Below are positions 13,848 to 16,140 of a stretch of 16,140 nucleotides of DNA, piece by piece (the stretch's first letter is position 1; every line of letters starts with the position of its first letter). The DNA comes from UBA7803 sp041608775 (GTDB taxonomy: Bacteria; Pseudomonadota; Gammaproteobacteria; Pseudomonadales; Azotimanducaceae). Under the pieces are notes generated by a model that did not search any database, was not told the origin of the DNA, and saw nothing but the letters and a program-made list of their open reading frames with translations. Location of the stretch: contig JBFISC010000057.1 of NCBI GenBank assembly GCA_041608775.1, positions 1 through 16,140 of the forward strand, read 5' to 3'. The position numbers were made by a program, and so were the translations under genes.

Positions 13848-14896
13848 CCGAGCACGACCCCCTGCCGCGTCATGAGCTGACGCTGAACGTCGTCAGGGTG
13901 TTGGTGATCGCATTCGCCGCGGTCACGGTGCTGCGTCCCCTGCTGGTCAGCGCTGACCCGATCTTCACGTATCTGGGCATGCTCGACACCGCCCTCGCCG
14001 CCGCCGTCTACCTGCTGGTGCGCACGAACCGCATCCGCGCCTGGGAGTCCGCCCTGGTCCTGGCCCTCGGCCTGATCTGCATCGCGCCGATGCTGCTGAT
14101 CTCCGGCGGCGTCAACAGCCAGTTCAGCATCGTCATCCCGCTGTTCCCGCTGATCGTCAGCATGATTGGTGGCATTCGCCTGACCCTGGTGGCATGCATC
14201 CTGCTGACCGCGTTCACCGTGGGGATGATGATCGGCGCGCCCCGCATCATGGATCTGACCGGCGAACCCTACAGCCACGCCAAGAGCATGGTCCGCGGCG
14301 TGTGGACCCTGATCGGGGTGGGGTTGGCCACCTTCGTCGGCGTCTACTACCGCAACCTCAACGATCGCATGGCGAGCCAGCTCTACGCGCTTGCCGGCTC
14401 CGACCATCTCACCGGCCTGGCTAACCGCAGAACGCTGGAAGCCGCCCTCGACGGTGAGCTGGCCCGGCTGTCACGAAACGGCACCTGGCTGGCGCTGCTG
14501 ATGCTGGACGTCGACCACTTCAAGGCCTTCAACGACCGCCACGGTCACCGCGCCGGCGACGAGTGCCTGCAGGAGCTGGCCCGCTGCCTGCAGCGGTTCA
14601 CCCGGCGGGGCCAGGATCTGGTAGCGCGCTACGGCGGCGAGGAGTTCGTGGTGATGCTCACCGACACCTCACCCGCAGCCGCCAGGGGGGTCGCCGAGAA
14701 GCTACGCCGGGCGGCCGCCGCACTGCCGCAGGTGGCGGACCCCGTGACCGTGACGATCGGCATTTCCAGTGCCAGTGCCGCTACTCCGGTGAGCCACGAC
14801 GAGTTGATCCACCGCGCCGACCGGGCCCTCTACGCCGGCAAGGCCGCGGGCCGTAACCGCTGCGTTCACGTGGACGACCTCCCCGCGCACGACTGA
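13844..14896 (+). CDS. Membrane-anchored diguanylate cyclase (GGDEF)
   Basis: A 350-residue protein that makes cyclic di-GMP from two GTP. The N-terminal half has about five to six hydrophobic helices (near 15-35, 42-60, 68-88, 94-108, 112-132 and 152-168) with no recognisable sensor fold. The catalytic half begins at DHLTGLANRR (187-196), has the metal site D222 in MLDVDHFKAFND, and the active motif GGEEF (264-268). An inhibitory I-site, RGQD (255-258), stands exactly five residues before it, so product feedback is expected. No EAL domain is present. The gene starts 94 bp after the metallopeptidase; a shared transcript with the B12 unit is possible but not shown. It converges on the flavoprotein gene with 17 bp between stops. 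Confidence 0.93.
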   Translation: MTEHDPLPRHELTLNVVRVLVIAFAAVTVLRPLLVSADPIFTYLGMLDTALAAAVYLLVRTNRIRAWESALVLALGLICIAPMLLISGGVNSQFSIVIPLFPLIVSMIGGIRLTLVACILLTAFTVGMMIGAPRIMDLTGEPYSHAKSMVRGVWTLIGVGLATFVGVYYRNLNDRMASQLYALAGSDHLTGLANRRTLEAALDGELARLSRNGTWLALLMLDVDHFKAFNDRHGHRAGDECLQELARCLQRFTRRGQDLVARYGGEEFVVMLTDTSPAAARGVAEKLRRAAAALPQVADPVTVTIGISSASAATPVSHDELIHRADRALYAGKAAGRNRCVHVDDLPAHD

Positions 14897-14913
14897 CGCG
14901 ACCCGGCCCGACC

Positions 14914-16140
14914 TCACGCTTCGGCGCCAGCCGGATCTGCGGCATGGGCGCCGGCGCGACGGCCGAACACGGCGCCAGCGGTAAGCCCGCTGCCCCCCGG
15001 GTAGTTGAAGTAGAACAGCCCCCCCACCAGCTCGCCGGCGCCGAACAGGCCCGGAATCGGATTCCCGTCCTCGGCGATCACCCGGGCCGATGCGTCCACG
15101 TGCAGCCCCCCGAAGGTGAAGGTGATGCCACAGGTGACCCCGAACGCCTGGAACGGCGGCGTGTCCAGCGGGTTGGCCCAGTTCGATTTCTCCAACGCCA
15201 GCCCACGGGTCGCGCGCCCATCCTTGACGGTGGGATCGAACGGCGTGCCGGTGTCCACGGCGGCGTTGAACTCCGCCACCGTGCGCAGGAACCGCGTCGG
15301 GTCCACGCCTTCGAGCTGCGGCGCCAGCGCCTCCAGCGTATCCGCCGTCGCCCGGGTGACCTGACGGATCCGGTATTCGTCCCGGAGCAGGTGGGCCACC
15401 CGGCCATCGAAGATCTGCCAGGCCAGCTGGCCCGGCTGGCGGAGAATTTCACCGCCATAGCGCGCGTAGGTGTAGTTACGGAAATCGGCCCCTTCGTCGA
15501 CGAAACGCGCCCCGTCGGCGTTGACCATGATGCCGAACGGATAGGAGTGCTTCTGAAACCCATCACCCACGCTCAGATCGCCGAACTCGGGCGCGTTCAG
15601 ATCCCAGCCGACGGCGTGGCAGCCGGACCAGTGCCCGCGGCTGGCGGCACCCGCGGCCAACGCCATGCGGATGCCGTCGCCGGTGTTGAAGCGGGTGCCG
15701 CGGACCCGCGCGAGGTCCCAGCCCGGCCCCAGATACCGGGCCCGCCAGGCGGCGTTCGCCTCGAACCCGCCGCAGGCAAGCACGACCGCGTCGGCAGCCA
15801 GCCGTTCGTCGCCGAGGCGGACGCCGACGACACGGCCGGCGCGAGTGTCAAGGCCGTCGACCCGGGCACCGTAGCGCAGCGTGACGCCGCCGCGTTCCGC
15901 GGCGGCGGTGAGGTTGTCCACCAGACCCGGCCCGCCGCCCACCGCCTCCACCGTGAGCCCGCCCCAGAACCGCACCCGCCCGGCCACCTCGAAGGATTGA
16001 CGACCATACAGCGGCAGGAAGCGCACACCGTGGCCGCGCATCCAGTCCAGGGTCGCAAAGCTGTCGTCGATGAGCGCGGCCGCCAGCTCCGGGTCAGCAC
16101 GGTAGCGGGTGATGCGTCCCATGTCGTCGTAGAAGCGCTC
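14914..16140 (-). CDS. FAD-dependent dehydrogenase, TcuA/fumarate-reductase flavoprotein type, 5' end outside window
   Basis: The visible 408 residues are the C-terminal part; the frame runs through the right edge, and the N-terminal Rossmann GxGxxG lies beyond it. VVLACGGFEAN closes the FAD domain. The fumarate-reductase capping domain follows (NTGDGIRMALAAGA, GIMVNADGARFVDEG). FGVTCGITFTFGGLHVDASA and the C-terminal GELVGGLFYFNYPGGSGLTA are the FAD-binding finish. The last stretch closely resembles tricarballylate dehydrogenase TcuA, which oxidises tricarballylate to aconitate. Ketosteroid dehydrogenases and fumarate reductases of the same superfamily are the alternatives. No tcuB, tcuC or electron-transfer partner is in view. 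The start cannot be set; the ATG at 16122 is internal. Confidence 0.85.
   Translation of the reverse strand, partial: ERFYDDMGRITRYRADPELAAALIDDSFATLDWMRGHGVRFLPLYGRQSFEVAGRVRFWGGLTVEAVGGGPGLVDNLTAAAERGGVTLRYGARVDGLDTRAGRVVGVRLGDERLAADAVVLACGGFEANAAWRARYLGPGWDLARVRGTRFNTGDGIRMALAAGAASRGHWSGCHAVGWDLNAPEFGDLSVGDGFQKHSYPFGIMVNADGARFVDEGADFRNYTYARYGGEILRQPGQLAWQIFDGRVAHLLRDEYRIRQVTRATADTLEALAPQLEGVDPTRFLRTVAEFNAAVDTGTPFDPTVKDGRATRGLALEKSNWANPLDTPPFQAFGVTCGITFTFGGLHVDASARVIAEDGNPIPGLFGAGELVGGLFYFNYPGGSGLTAGAVFGRRAGAHAADPAGAEA

Overview
The window is GC-rich DNA with tightly packed genes, from a Gram-negative bacterium. A TonB-dependent outer-membrane receptor, a periplasmic PQQ dehydrogenase, an MscS channel and a Zn glyoxalase of the proteobacterial/eukaryotic type point to Pseudomonadota, most likely a gammaproteobacterium; I cannot name the genus. 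It reads as ordinary chromosome: I saw no insertion sequence, phage gene, tRNA, rRNA or CRISPR array.

Layout. A TolB-like regulator fragment (1-492, +) enters from the left edge and converges on a run of ten genes on the minus strand. Read in transcription order from 10465 down to 504, these are: amidase; GPH-type MFS symporter; a conserved protein of unknown function; an alpha/beta hydrolase with its own promoter overlapped by a perfect palindrome; a small coiled-coil stress-type protein; glyoxalase I; a PQQ quinoprotein dehydrogenase; a Nudix hydrolase (4-bp overlap); a DUF432-type protein; and an MscS channel (4-bp overlap). From 10600 to 14896 a plus-strand group follows: a cobalamin riboswitch, a BtuB-like receptor, a secreted zinc-metallopeptidase-like protein and a membrane diguanylate cyclase. 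A TcuA/fumarate-reductase-like flavoprotein (14914 to the right edge, -) converges on that group and is cut by the window.

How they may work together. The plus-strand group looks like vitamin B12 acquisition: the riboswitch would shut off receptor synthesis when B12 is plentiful, and the peptidase 35 bp downstream probably shares the transcript. The minus-strand genes fall into small units: amidase with transporter (uptake and hydrolysis of an amide, inferred); glyoxalase with the coiled-coil protein (stress/detoxification); and dehydrogenase-Nudix-DUF432-MscS (periplasmic sugar or alcohol oxidation next to osmotic functions).

Most interesting signal. The riboswitch carries three tandem 19-nt units, each a near-perfect hairpin. 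They exactly fill a closing helix in the peripheral arm that holds one small hairpin in the E. coli btuB leader, so the arm would fold as a cloverleaf. The same leader shows an L5/L13 kissing-loop match (CCTCG with CGAGG) in a hairpin ending 17 nt before the start codon. Second is the TATGTTGC-ATA-GCAACATA palindrome lying on the -10 element of the hydrolase promoter.
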